Shown here: in pieces, positions 1 through 7,246 of the stretch
How the letters are laid out: each line of letters begins with the position of its first letter
Numbering within the stretch: position 1 is the first letter of the stretch
Assembly (NCBI GenBank): GCA_021647375.1
Contig: JAKIUV010000026.1
Coordinates: 1-29,626, forward strand
Direction of reading: 5' to 3'
Source of the DNA: Robiginitomaculum sp.
GTDB taxonomy: Bacteria > Pseudomonadota > Alphaproteobacteria > Caulobacterales > Maricaulaceae
Length of the DNA: 29,626 nt
Notes under the pieces: generated by a model
The model's database searches: none
The model's input: only the letters and a program-made list of their open reading frames with translations
Told to the model about the DNA's origin: nothing
Program-made: the position numbers and the translations under genes

Positions 1-1
1 G

Positions 2-52
2 CGAGATGGTGTCCGTGGTGACGGTATTACCAATATTCGAGGTGAAAATTGA
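2..52 (+). CDS. 3' end of upstream gene (probable mrdA, PBP2), partial
   Basis: An open frame enters from the left edge and ends at TGA 50-52, giving a 16-residue tail that finishes NIRGEN. The stop overlaps the rodA start by one base (TGATG), as in a translationally coupled pair. In many Gram-negative bacteria the gene directly before rodA is mrdA, encoding the elongasome transpeptidase PBP2. The tail itself is too short to identify a family, so the name rests only on position. Confidence 0.45.
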   Translation, partial: RDGVRGDGITNIRGEN

Positions 53-1191
53 TGGCCAGTTACCAAGTTAACGGATCAGCTTTTGGCAAATTATCTGAAA
101 TAAATTGGCTTTTACCTGTGCTGATTTTACTAATCGGTAGTGTCGGTGTCGCCACTATTTATTCAGCGACTGGTGGAGGCTGGGATTTGGGTGCCAAGCA
201 ACATCTGGTACGTCTTTTGGTCGGCTTAGTGTTCATGGTGATTGTCGCTATGACAGACATTCGGGTCTGGTTTTCAATGGCTTATCCGGGATTTGTATTC
301 GCACTTTTATTATTGATCGCGGTTGAATTTGCCGGTGTATCTGTAAACGGGTCACAGCGGTGGCTAAACCTCGGCATTGCGCGTGTTCAGCCTTCTGAGT
401 TTATGAAGCTTGCTGCTGTTTTGGCGTTAGCACGGTTTTATCACGATCTACCTTCGTGGCGTGTGTCTAAACCTACAGGTATTATAGGTGCGTTGATTAT
501 CATTTTTATCCCTGTCATGTTGATATTGCGCCAACCGGACCTTGGCACAAGCATAATGTTGGCCGCTACCGGGATCACGTTGATATTTCTGGCTGGTATA
601 AATTGGCGGGTTATTATAAGCGCTATGACCGTTGCCGCTATCGCCATTCCTCTGTTTTTTATATTTGGCCTCAAAGACTACCAACGCGACCGTATTCTTA
701 CATTCCTCGATCCGGAGCGTGACCCTACGGGTGCGAGCTACCATATCATCCAATCAAAGATCGCGCTTGGGAGCGGCGGCGTTAGCGGCAAAGGCTTTAT
801 GCAAGGCACGCAAGCCTCCCTTAATTATGTGCCTGAAAACCGCACCGATTTTATCTTTACAGTGATTGGTGAGGAATTTGGCTTCATCGGTGGGCTTAGC
901 ACAATGGCGCTTTATATACTGACTATCGGTGTATGTTTTTGGCTTGCTAGCCAGATTAAACAAGTGTTTTCGCGCCTGTTGATTATGGGGCTTACCATGA
1001 CATTTTCCCTCTATGTTTTGATAAATCTTGCAATGATCATGGGATTAGCTCCGGTAGTCGGTGTACCATTGCCGTTAATATCATATGGTGGTACAGTGAT
1101 GATGACTGTGTTAGCCGGATTCGGCATTATTCTATCAGCACATTTACACAAGAATACGGAACTCCCGCGTGGATCCGGTTTGTTATTATAA
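52..1191 (+). CDS. rodA: RodA, SEDS peptidoglycan glycosyltransferase of the elongasome
   Basis: RodA polymerises lipid II into glycan strands in the inner membrane together with PBP2 during cell elongation. The protein is about 379 residues (E. coli RodA 370) with about ten hydrophobic segments. SEDS signatures are present: NGSQRWLNLG, RQPDLGTS, the periplasmic-loop TDFIFTVIGEEFG and the C-terminal PLISYGGT. Asp266 in TDFIF matches the acidic residue essential in characterised RodA proteins. An ATG at 52 is preferred to the TTG at 49 because GAGG at 39-42 lies 9 bases upstream and the ATG overlaps the preceding stop. RodA rather than FtsW is chosen from the short tail, the length and the presumed mrdA neighbour. 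It is a housekeeping gene, and the scavenging locus begins about 1.4 kb downstream. Confidence 0.92.
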   Translation: MASYQVNGSAFGKLSEINWLLPVLILLIGSVGVATIYSATGGGWDLGAKQHLVRLLVGLVFMVIVAMTDIRVWFSMAYPGFVFALLLLIAVEFAGVSVNGSQRWLNLGIARVQPSEFMKLAAVLALARFYHDLPSWRVSKPTGIIGALIIIFIPVMLILRQPDLGTSIMLAATGITLIFLAGINWRVIISAMTVAAIAIPLFFIFGLKDYQRDRILTFLDPERDPTGASYHIIQSKIALGSGGVSGKGFMQGTQASLNYVPENRTDFIFTVIGEEFGFIGGLSTMALYILTIGVCFWLASQIKQVFSRLLIMGLTMTFSLYVLINLAMIMGLAPVVGVPLPLISYGGTVMMTVLAGFGIILSAHLHKNTELPRGSGLLL

Positions 1192-1201
1192 AAGGTATAA
1201 A

Positions 1202-2476
1202 ATGAAACATTTTCTCTTGGCATTTTTCGCGGTATTCTTCGTAACTGCCTGTACTACGACACCGTATGGTTCGGATGGTGAGCAGGCCGTCGAAGAATCC
1301 ATAGTCATCATGGTTGGAATTGATGGTCTACGGTGGGATGCACTTGACCGTTATCCCGCGCCAACCTTGCAAGCTATTGCAGCGGAAGGTGTTCGTGCCG
1401 AATCCATGACTCCGGTCATGCCGTCGCTAACATTCGTAAATTTTTATGCGCTCGCGACAGGGCTTCATGCCGACGGTACGGGTATTACTGGTAATATGCC
1501 GTATTCGAAAACCCACGATGAGGTGATGGGGCGTACCATGCACGGCGAAACGCGCTGGTGGGGTGGGGAGCCTATCTGGGTGACTGCGGAAAAACAGAAT
1601 GTACGAACGGCTGCAATGTTTTGGCTCGGTTCTGAAGCGGAAATCAAGGGCAAGCGCCCAACCCACTGGACGCCATATGAGCACAACAAACCCCATAAGG
1701 AGCGCATAGAAAAAATCTTGGCATGGTTAGCTTTGCCAGAGGCGGAACGTCCGCGTTTGCTAACGTTATATTTTTCAGATGTGGATTCCGCAGGGCATAG
1801 ATACGGGCCAGAAACTGTGGAAGTCGGCAATGCCATTATGAAAGTTGATAACAGTCTAGCAGATTTGCGGGCAGGCATCGAAGAATTGGGGCTGACCAAA
1901 CGCGTTAACCTCGTGGTGGTTTCGGACCACGGTATGACAAAAATTGACCCTGACTTTATGGTTTATCTGGATGATTATATTGATTTGGAAAAAGTATTCG
2001 TACCTGTCTTCAACTCCAAAGAAGGGCCGCGCGGCAACCCGTTCACACATATTTTTGTGAAAGATAGCAATGATATTGACGCGCTATATAATAAATTAAA
2101 AGGCGCCCATAGCGGCATCAAAGTTTACAAACGTGCCGATATTCCTGAAAAATGGCATATGAATAACAGGGATAGAACTGGTGATATATTTGTGGTTACT
2201 GATGAAGGCGGCATGATATTCGCTCGTTCTTTAAAGTCTGTCTATAGGCACTCGCCTGTAGGCATGCACGGTTATGACCGTTTTGCTCAAGATATGCAGG
2301 CAACATTTATCGCGGCTGGCCCCAATTTCAAAAAAGGCGTCAAAGCCAAAGCCATTGAAAATGTAGAAGTATACGGAATTGTCGCCCGCGCACTTGATAT
2401 TGAACCTGTGAAAACCGACGGCAATATCGAAAATGTAGAATATTTCATGGTTCCACAAAGGGCTTCCCCAAATTGA
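1202..2476 (+). CDS. Lipoprotein type I phosphodiesterase / nucleotide pyrophosphatase (alkaline phosphatase superfamily)
   Basis: Members hydrolyse phosphodiester or pyrophosphate bonds of nucleotides and related molecules using two zinc ions and a Thr/Ser nucleophile. The chain is 424 residues. It starts with a lipoprotein signal ending FVTAC (Cys17), so the enzyme should be membrane-anchored outside the cytoplasm. Family elements in order are the metal site GIDGLRWD, the nucleophile region MPSLTFVNF with Thr77, ALATGLHADGTGI, the second metal site DVDSAGHRYGP, VVVSDHGM, and a C-terminal His in GMHGYD. The ATG at 1202 is chosen because it begins the signal peptide and has AAGG just upstream; an in-frame start at 1169 would run into rodA and spoil the signal. 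It follows rodA after 10 bases and is probably co-transcribed. The substrate is unknown, and a link to the downstream peptidoglycan locus is not evident. Confidence 0.85.
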   Translation: MKHFLLAFFAVFFVTACTTTPYGSDGEQAVEESIVIMVGIDGLRWDALDRYPAPTLQAIAAEGVRAESMTPVMPSLTFVNFYALATGLHADGTGITGNMPYSKTHDEVMGRTMHGETRWWGGEPIWVTAEKQNVRTAAMFWLGSEAEIKGKRPTHWTPYEHNKPHKERIEKILAWLALPEAERPRLLTLYFSDVDSAGHRYGPETVEVGNAIMKVDNSLADLRAGIEELGLTKRVNLVVVSDHGMTKIDPDFMVYLDDYIDLEKVFVPVFNSKEGPRGNPFTHIFVKDSNDIDALYNKLKGAHSGIKVYKRADIPEKWHMNNRDRTGDIFVVTDEGGMIFARSLKSVYRHSPVGMHGYDRFAQDMQATFIAAGPNFKKGVKAKAIENVEVYGIVARALDIEPVKTDGNIENVEYFMVPQRASPN

Positions 2477-2568
2477 AAGAGGGGGTCGTAACACGGCCAT
2501 CAACTGGATTATATGCTCCCCTAGTTATAATTAGGGTGGTTATATTCATAAGCGCCCGGAACTAATCC

Positions 2569-2597
2569 GTGACAAGTCGACTTTGGTGTTATATGTA
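2569..2597 (+). promoter_or_regulatory. Candidate sigma70-type promoter of murQ
   Basis: GTGACA (2569-2574) and TATGTA (2592-2597) are separated by 17 bases and stand in the 305-base gap before murQ. The predicted start of transcription near 2604 falls on the first arm of the candidate operator at 2604-2623. This gives a murQ leader of roughly 180 bases. The rest of the gap (2477-2568) shows nothing I can name. Confidence 0.45.
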
Positions 2598-2603
2598 TCT
2601 AAT

Positions 2604-2623
2604 TGGTATTGTTTATAGTACCA
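2604..2623 (+). promoter_or_regulatory. Candidate GntR/UTRA operator in front of murQ
   Basis: TGGTATTGTTTATAGTACCA is an inverted repeat with perfect 5-base arms (TGGTA, ten bases, TACCA). It covers the predicted transcription start. HutC-type GntR repressors usually bind inverted repeats of about this size, and such a regulator is encoded two genes downstream. Related TGGTAT/ATACCA elements recur at three other promoters in the window. The assignment to that regulator is inferred. Confidence 0.5.
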
Positions 2624-2640
2624 CTTGTTAGTGGTTTTTT
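2620..2640 (+). terminator. Small hairpin with T-run in the murQ leader (possible attenuator)
   Basis: ACCACT (2620-2625), loop TGTT and AGTGGT (2630-2635) form a perfect 6-bp stem followed directly by Ts to 2640. This has the form of a weak intrinsic terminator, but it lies about 15-35 bases after the predicted start of murQ transcription, so it could act as an attenuator. Its left arm shares bases with the right arm of the operator, so it may simply be extra operator symmetry. Confidence 0.3.
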
Positions 2641-2781
2641 GTATCCTATTGGGATAGAATTGTGTTTGCCGACATTGCCGCTATGGCTGGAGTCTTCTTT
2701 GAAAAACATTCTACCCATAATATTACGGCTCAATAGACTGCAAACCATAATGTTTGCCGTCAAAGTACCACAGGATTGTAG

Positions 2782-3672
2782 ATGACAGAGGATATATGCC
2801 AGAGGTTTGTTGACTTTGATCAATGGTCAACACCGGAAACAATTGCCGCCATGTATGAAGGGCAGCTTATGGCGTTGGCAGCGGTTAAGTCCGCTATTTT
2901 GGATATTGCCAATACCGCAGATCAAGCCGCTCTGAAACTTGGTAAAACGGGTAGGTTGATTTATGTAGGGGCGGGCACTTCCGGGCGGTTAGCCATTCAA
3001 GATGCGACAGAGCTTGGCCCCACATTTGGCTGGGCGCAGGACCGTATCGTGTTTTGCATCGCTGGCGGTTTGCAAGCCTTAACGGAAAGCGCCGAGGGGG
3101 CTGAAGACGATTTCGATGATGGTCAGACACAGATTCGCAACGCCAATGTTGGCAAACATGATGTTGTTATTGGTGTGGCGGCCAGCGGGAAAACCCCTTT
3201 CACTCTGGGCGCATTACAAGAGGCCAATGCAATGGGAGCGTTGACAATTGGTATTGCCAATAACCCCAAGACCCCAATTCTACAAGATGTTGACCACGCC
3301 ATTTTGGCCGAAACTGGCAGTGAAATTATTGCAGGATCAACCAGAATGAAAGCAGGCACTGCCCAAAAAGCAATTTTAAACATGCTGTCAACCGCAATTA
3401 TGACAAGATTGGGACGTGTCTATAAAGGCTTTATGGTGGATATGATTGTCTCTAATAAAAAACTTGAAGATCGTGCCATTAGCATTATTTGCAATATTAC
3501 GGATTGCTCAAAGCAAACCGCTCAAACTTCGCTTATACAAGCAAATAAAAACATCAAAACCGCTATCCTGATAGCCTTGGGACAGAATTTGGTTGGCGCA
3601 AAAGAAATTTTAAGCCAGTCGGATGGAAATCTTCGTAGCGCTTTGGCTAAATTAGCGGCTAAGGAGAATTGA
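2782..3672 (+). CDS. murQ: N-acetylmuramic acid 6-phosphate etherase MurQ
   Basis: MurQ cleaves the D-lactyl ether of MurNAc-6-phosphate in the cytoplasm, giving GlcNAc-6-phosphate and D-lactate. The protein has 296 residues (E. coli 298). A SIS sugar-phosphate domain starts near residue 55 with GRLIYVGAGTSGRLAIQDATE. Glu77 and Glu108 (in EGAED) align with E. coli Glu83 and Glu114, the catalytic acids. GSTRMKAGTAQK and the small C-terminal helical domain are intact. ATG 2782 is used because AGGA precedes it by a normal distance and the N-terminus aligns with the family. The FAD dehydrogenase follows after 44 bases, and the two products are handled by neighbours (D-lactate by that enzyme, GlcNAc-6-P by NagA). 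Its promoter carries a candidate GntR operator. Confidence 0.95.
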   Translation: MTEDICQRFVDFDQWSTPETIAAMYEGQLMALAAVKSAILDIANTADQAALKLGKTGRLIYVGAGTSGRLAIQDATELGPTFGWAQDRIVFCIAGGLQALTESAEGAEDDFDDGQTQIRNANVGKHDVVIGVAASGKTPFTLGALQEANAMGALTIGIANNPKTPILQDVDHAILAETGSEIIAGSTRMKAGTAQKAILNMLSTAIMTRLGRVYKGFMVDMIVSNKKLEDRAISIICNITDCSKQTAQTSLIQANKNIKTAILIALGQNLVGAKEILSQSDGNLRSALAKLAAKEN

Positions 3673-3716
3673 GAAGGCGTTTTGTTGCGCCTCGCTGAAT
3701 ATAGAGATACCACGCT

Positions 3717-5093
3717 ATGCCCAATATAGTAAATAGCCTTAAAGCCGAACTAGGAGAGGGCGCTATTCTCTCCAGATCTGATGTTGCAAAAAGAGCTGTG
3801 AGTTATTGGGATAATAGCCCTATGCAGGCAAAGGTTCTCCTCCGTCCGAAGTCGACGCAAGAAGTATCGAAAATACTTCAGATATGTCACGCACATCGCC
3901 AATCCGTTGTGACCCACGGCGGTAATACGACCTGTGTGCAGGGAACACACAGCACCGAAAATGATATTATTCTTTCTCTGGAGCGCATGAACGGCATTAC
4001 CGAAATAGATACGGTCGCAGGGACAGCAACTCTGCAAGCGGGTGCCGTTTTAGAAGTCGTTCAAAATGCGGTAAAAGAGAAAGGGTTGTTTCTGCCTCTT
4101 GACCTTGGTGCGCGCGGATCGTGTACAATTGGCGGTAATTTAGCCACCAATGCAGGCGGTGTTAATGTACTGCGCTACGGTATGGCACGATCTATGGTGC
4201 TTGGACTTGAGGCTGTTCTGCCGGACGGCACCATAATCTCGTCCATGGATAAAATGCTCAAAAACAATGCCGGCTATGATTTAAAGCAACTCTTCATCGG
4301 CTCCGAAGGAACTCTCGGCATCATTACCAACACCATTGTTAAATTGATGCCGTGTTCAACAACCACGAACACTGCGTTTGTTGCTTTACCTGACTTTAAA
4401 TCAGTCTCGCAGTTGTTGACCTATTTGAAGAAAAATATTGGTTCAAACCTCTCAGCATTTGAGGTGATGTGGGGGTCGTATTATGCGGCTGTTACGAAAC
4501 CGGGTGGGCACCGGGCGCCGCTTGATAGGACATACCCGTTTTACGCACTTTTTGAATGTGATGGCAGCGACCCTGCACGGGATGATGAGCGGTTTTTGGA
4601 GGTCGTGGAAACGGCATTTTCAGACGGTCTAATATTAGATGCCGTCATTCCAAAATCTGAAAATGAACGACAAAGCTTATGGGATATACGGGATGATTTT
4701 GAAGACATATTACAGCCAAAACCAGTTTATCTATATGATGTAAGCCTGTCTATTTCTTCGATGGAAGATTATGTAAAGAAAGTAAAATACCAACTCGCTC
4801 GACTATTGCCACAATCAAAAGTCTATGTCCTGGGCCATGTAGGAGATGGCAATTTACATTTCTTTGTTCAAGCTGGAACGGAAGCCGGTAATTCTCGACA
4901 TTTGTCCGACCTCGCTATTTATGAACCCTTGCGAGAATATAAAGGGTCTATATCAGCAGAGCACGGAATTGGGCTTGAGAAAAAACAATGGCTCAGTCAA
5001 ACGAGAAGCAGCGCAGAAATAGCCTTGATGCGCCTGCTTAAAAACACACTCGACCCATACAAAATACTAAACCCTGGAATTGTGGTAGATTAA
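3717..5093 (+). CDS. FAD-linked D-lactate dehydrogenase type oxidoreductase (GlcD/DLD family)
   Basis: The family oxidises D-2-hydroxyacids such as D-lactate, glycolate or D-2-hydroxyglutarate with FAD. The protein has 458 residues. An N-terminal FAD-binding domain of the VAO/PCMH type carries THGGNTT (about 70) and GSCTIGGNLATNAGG (about 135-146). The C-terminal FAD-oxidase domain carries the metal-binding HVGDGNLH (residues 374-381) and a later EHGIG. These motifs fit D-lactate and D-2-hydroxyglutarate dehydrogenases equally well. Position decides the proposal: it sits 44 bases after murQ, whose by-product is D-lactate, so oxidation of D-lactate to pyruvate is the likely role. There is no signal peptide, so it should be cytoplasmic or peripheral. 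The ribosome site before ATG 3717 is weak. Confidence 0.85.
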   Translation: MPNIVNSLKAELGEGAILSRSDVAKRAVSYWDNSPMQAKVLLRPKSTQEVSKILQICHAHRQSVVTHGGNTTCVQGTHSTENDIILSLERMNGITEIDTVAGTATLQAGAVLEVVQNAVKEKGLFLPLDLGARGSCTIGGNLATNAGGVNVLRYGMARSMVLGLEAVLPDGTIISSMDKMLKNNAGYDLKQLFIGSEGTLGIITNTIVKLMPCSTTTNTAFVALPDFKSVSQLLTYLKKNIGSNLSAFEVMWGSYYAAVTKPGGHRAPLDRTYPFYALFECDGSDPARDDERFLEVVETAFSDGLILDAVIPKSENERQSLWDIRDDFEDILQPKPVYLYDVSLSISSMEDYVKKVKYQLARLLPQSKVYVLGHVGDGNLHFFVQAGTEAGNSRHLSDLAIYEPLREYKGSISAEHGIGLEKKQWLSQTRSSAEIALMRLLKNTLDPYKILNPGIVVD

Positions 5094-5155
5094 ATGCCGC
5101 AAAATCCATGCGGGGAAATGGAGAAAATAACATGAGTATTTTTCCCTATTACTCT

Positions 5156-5184
5156 CTTAATGCTATATAGAATATAACATTAAG
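5156..5184. repeat. 29-base near-perfect inverted repeat upstream of the GntR regulator gene
   Basis: The arms are CTTAATG (5156-5162) and CATTAAG (5178-5184). Inside them are TATAT and ATATA around AGA, with a single mismatched pair (C/A). It lies about 67 bases before the gntR start, directly upstream of a good -10 hexamer TATAAT at 5205-5210. It differs from the TGGTAT elements elsewhere, so it could be a second regulator's site, an autoregulatory site or a transcript hairpin. The rest of the 157-base gap shows a second weak hairpin (CCGCA/TGCGG, 5097-5113) with no T-run. Confidence 0.5.
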
Positions 5185-5250
5185 TAATGAAAACAGGGCT
5201 TAGCTATAATTTTACATAAGCTTTTCGTGCGAATGAACAGGAATACTATA

Positions 5251-5985
5251 ATGAAGTTGGAAAAAATAAACCGTGATAAAACTTCAGCTATGCCACATTA
5301 TATGCAGATTGCTAAGAATATCCGCACCCGAATTGCTGAAAACCATGTAGTAGCTGGCGATGCTCTGCCTTCCGAGCGTGAACTTTGTCTGATGACCGGG
5401 GCTTCGCGGGTTACAATTAGAAGAGCGCTAAATATTCTTGCAGAAGAGAAAGTTATTCAGCGCAAGCACGGTTCAGGTACATTTGTGCTACCTCGTATTG
5501 CCCATCTCGGATCAAATCTACGCGGATTTACCAGCAGTATGAACACCTATAATCCGCAAGCGATTTGGATCATGAAAGCTTACGGCACACCAACTGTGGA
5601 GGAAGCCGAAATATTAAAAATACGCCAGGCAGATAAAGTCGTTAGACTTGGACGTGTTCGTTTGTCTGATGGTCAACCATTAGCCATTGAACACGCAGTG
5701 GTTCCGGCAACCATGTTACCTGATATTTCTGAAATAACGGAATCTCTTTATCAAGCACTGGAGACGAAAGGTAACAAGCCAGTTAAAGGCACTCAAAAAG
5801 TGCGCGCTTCTTTGGCTAATCCGACCGAGGCGGGGCTTTTATCCATTGAGGAAAATAGCGAGGTCCTACGGATTGAGCGCAGGTCGGAGCTTCAAGACGG
5901 GACGCCGGTTGAGCTAACCAGATCAACTTACCGAGGGGACTGCTACGATATTGTTATGAACTTAGAAAATAGTCAGCTTGATTAG
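5251..5985 (+). CDS. GntR family (HutC subfamily, UTRA domain) transcriptional regulator
   Basis: HutC-type regulators bind DNA as dimers and release it on binding a small metabolite; NagR (B. subtilis) and DasR (Streptomyces), which respond to amino-sugar phosphates, belong here. The 244-residue protein starts with a winged helix (about residues 10-75: GDALPSERELCLMTGASRVTIRRAL and the wing HGSGTFV) followed by a UTRA effector domain (about 90-235) with GQPLAIEHAVVP and RSTYRGDCYD. ATG 5251 is chosen because AGGA (5239-5242) lies 8 bases upstream; GTG 5227 and ATG 5233 lack this. It sits between murQ and nagA, so GlcNAc-6-P, GlcN-6-P or MurNAc-6-P are likely effectors. It is the only transcription factor seen in the window and the natural candidate to bind the TGGTAT elements. 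Confidence 0.9.
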   Translation: MKLEKINRDKTSAMPHYMQIAKNIRTRIAENHVVAGDALPSERELCLMTGASRVTIRRALNILAEEKVIQRKHGSGTFVLPRIAHLGSNLRGFTSSMNTYNPQAIWIMKAYGTPTVEEAEILKIRQADKVVRLGRVRLSDGQPLAIEHAVVPATMLPDISEITESLYQALETKGNKPVKGTQKVRASLANPTEAGLLSIEENSEVLRIERRSELQDGTPVELTRSTYRGDCYDIVMNLENSQLD

Positions 5986-5994
5986 CAACTAAGA

Positions 5995-7134
5995 TCAGGA
6001 AAATACTTTTCCGTGAACCCAGCTTTCCACGACCTTTAATTCTTGAGAAACAATTATAAAATTCGCTTGAAGTCCTGGGCGTATTTCTCCGACTTCGTCC
6101 TGCATATTCAAGAATTTCGCAGGCAAGCCACTGGCCATACGAACCGCCTGTTCAAGGTCAATTCCGATCATGTTTGTGGCATTTATAACGGCGCTCATCA
6201 TATCTAAGTCAGAGCCTGCGAGCTTACCGTCCTCAGTGACACATTTTCCGTTAATCACACAAATATTTGTCCCGCCCAGTGAGAAATTATTTCGTGTGGT
6301 TCCAACACTCGGCATCGCATCCGTTACGAGAAAAATCTGATCCCCGACTTTGGCTCGTAAGGCTAGGCGCATCATAGCCGGATGTATGTGGTGACCATCG
6401 GCGATGATACTGCACCAGGCGCGTGGATCTTGTAAAGCGGCGGCGATTATGCCGGGTTCGCGACTAGCCAATGGCTTCATTGCATTAAACAAATGTGTAA
6501 ACCCGGTAAGGCCTGCATCCATTGCTGCTAATGTTTGTTCATAAGAGGCTTGGGTGTGTCCGGCCATAACAATGATGCCGCGATCACAAAGTGTGCGGAT
6601 AACATCTGGTGTTGTCATTTCAGGTGCGAGGGTAACAATTGTTTTTCCGTTTTTCAGACTCGAAATGAGGTTTAATTCAGCATCACCGATTTCATTGAAT
6701 TTAGAGGCATCGTGTACGCCGCATTTCTCTGCATTTAAGAACGGCCCCTCAAGGTGAATGCCGAGAACCCCAGGCACATTTTGCTGTACCGCATCATCTA
6801 CCGCCTGAATTGCCCGCGACATCACATCGGAATTATCACTAATTAATGTGGGGAAGAAACTGGTTGTGCCAAATTTCCGGTGGGCTTCACCGATGGCTTT
6901 GATCCCGGCAACACTGGGGTCATCATTGAACAAGACACCACCGCCACCATTGACTTGTATGTCAACAAAACCTGGTAGCAATGTCTTGCCACCTAGGTCA
7001 TTTACGACCGTAACATTTTTTGGACGGGCTAGATCATTACACACCTTTATAATCAAACCATCTTGAAATAAGACGCTTTGATTGTCTTTAAAACCATCAG
7101 GTGTCAACACTCTCCCATTAATAAGAGCCTGCAT
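5995..7134 (-). CDS. nagA: N-acetylglucosamine-6-phosphate deacetylase NagA
   Basis: NagA removes acetate from GlcNAc-6-P to give GlcN-6-P in the cytoplasm, and so acts directly on the sugar product of MurQ. The 379-residue length is typical. The amidohydrolase barrel shows FVDIQVNGGGG, the metal ligand Glu129 in GIHLEGPF, His193 (AGHT), His214 (THLFNAM), the DGHHI loop and catalytic Asp272 in LVTDAM. These align within one or two positions of E. coli Glu131, His195, His216 and Asp273. The start has GGAG nine bases upstream. Its 3' end meets gntR tail to tail with only 9 bases between. Its 5' end faces the sugar kinase across 112 bases with a shared candidate operator. No NagB deaminase is present, so GlcN-6-P may feed wall synthesis or be handled elsewhere. 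Confidence 0.95.
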   Translation of the reverse strand: MQALINGRVLTPDGFKDNQSVLFQDGLIIKVCNDLARPKNVTVVNDLGGKTLLPGFVDIQVNGGGGVLFNDDPSVAGIKAIGEAHRKFGTTSFFPTLISDNSDVMSRAIQAVDDAVQQNVPGVLGIHLEGPFLNAEKCGVHDASKFNEIGDAELNLISSLKNGKTIVTLAPEMTTPDVIRTLCDRGIIVMAGHTQASYEQTLAAMDAGLTGFTHLFNAMKPLASREPGIIAAALQDPRAWCSIIADGHHIHPAMMRLALRAKVGDQIFLVTDAMPSVGTTRNNFSLGGTNICVINGKCVTEDGKLAGSDLDMMSAVINATNMIGIDLEQAVRMASGLPAKFLNMQDEVGEIRPGLQANFIIVSQELKVVESWVHGKVFS

Positions 7135-7185
7135 GTATCATGTCTCCGGAGTTTATGTAAAAACACTCTTGTCACTCTAATACAA

Positions 7186-7213
7186 TTGACCGGAAATACA
7201 ATACCACTATAAT
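7186..7213 (+). promoter_or_regulatory. Strong sigma70-type promoter of the sugar kinase gene
   Basis: TTGACC (7186-7191) and a consensus TATAAT (7208-7213) are spaced by 16 bases. They lie in the divergent gap between nagA and the kinase, about 34 bases before the kinase start. The candidate operator at 7200-7217 covers the -10 hexamer. No equally clear promoter was found for nagA on the other strand. Confidence 0.6.
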
Positions 7214-7217
7214 ACCT
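7200..7217. promoter_or_regulatory. Candidate GntR operator in the nagA/kinase divergent promoter
   Basis: AATACCACTATAATACCT contains two ATACC units in the same direction, 11 bases (one helical turn) apart. It covers the kinase -10 box. Fourteen of 17 bases match the element at 12934-12950 in the TonB receptor/amiD gap. Binding here could repress both the kinase and nagA. It is a tandem rather than an inverted repeat, which is not the usual HutC arrangement. Confidence 0.45.
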
Positions 7218-7246
7218 TTTTGTGTTTTAGTGCGAATTGAGAACGA

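Noticed and set aside
49..51. TTG start for rodA three bases upstream of ATG
   Set aside because: ATG 52 has better spacing from GAGG and the TGATG overlap with the preceding stop.
2..52. Firm assignment of the left-edge fragment to mrdA
   Set aside because: Only 16 residues are visible and none is diagnostic; the name is suggested by position alone.
1465..1899. Long antisense frames within the phosphodiesterase and other genes
   Set aside because: They lie wholly inside well-recognised genes on the other strand, lack ribosome sites and show no family motifs.
2603..2785. A 60-codon hydrophobic frame before murQ that faintly resembles the start of a membrane transporter
   Set aside because: It starts with TTG inside the candidate operator, has no ribosome site and matches no family I can name. 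Kept only as a leader observation.
5097..5113. CCGCA/TGCGG hairpin after the D-lactate dehydrogenase gene as a terminator
   Set aside because: The stem is only five pairs and no T-run follows.
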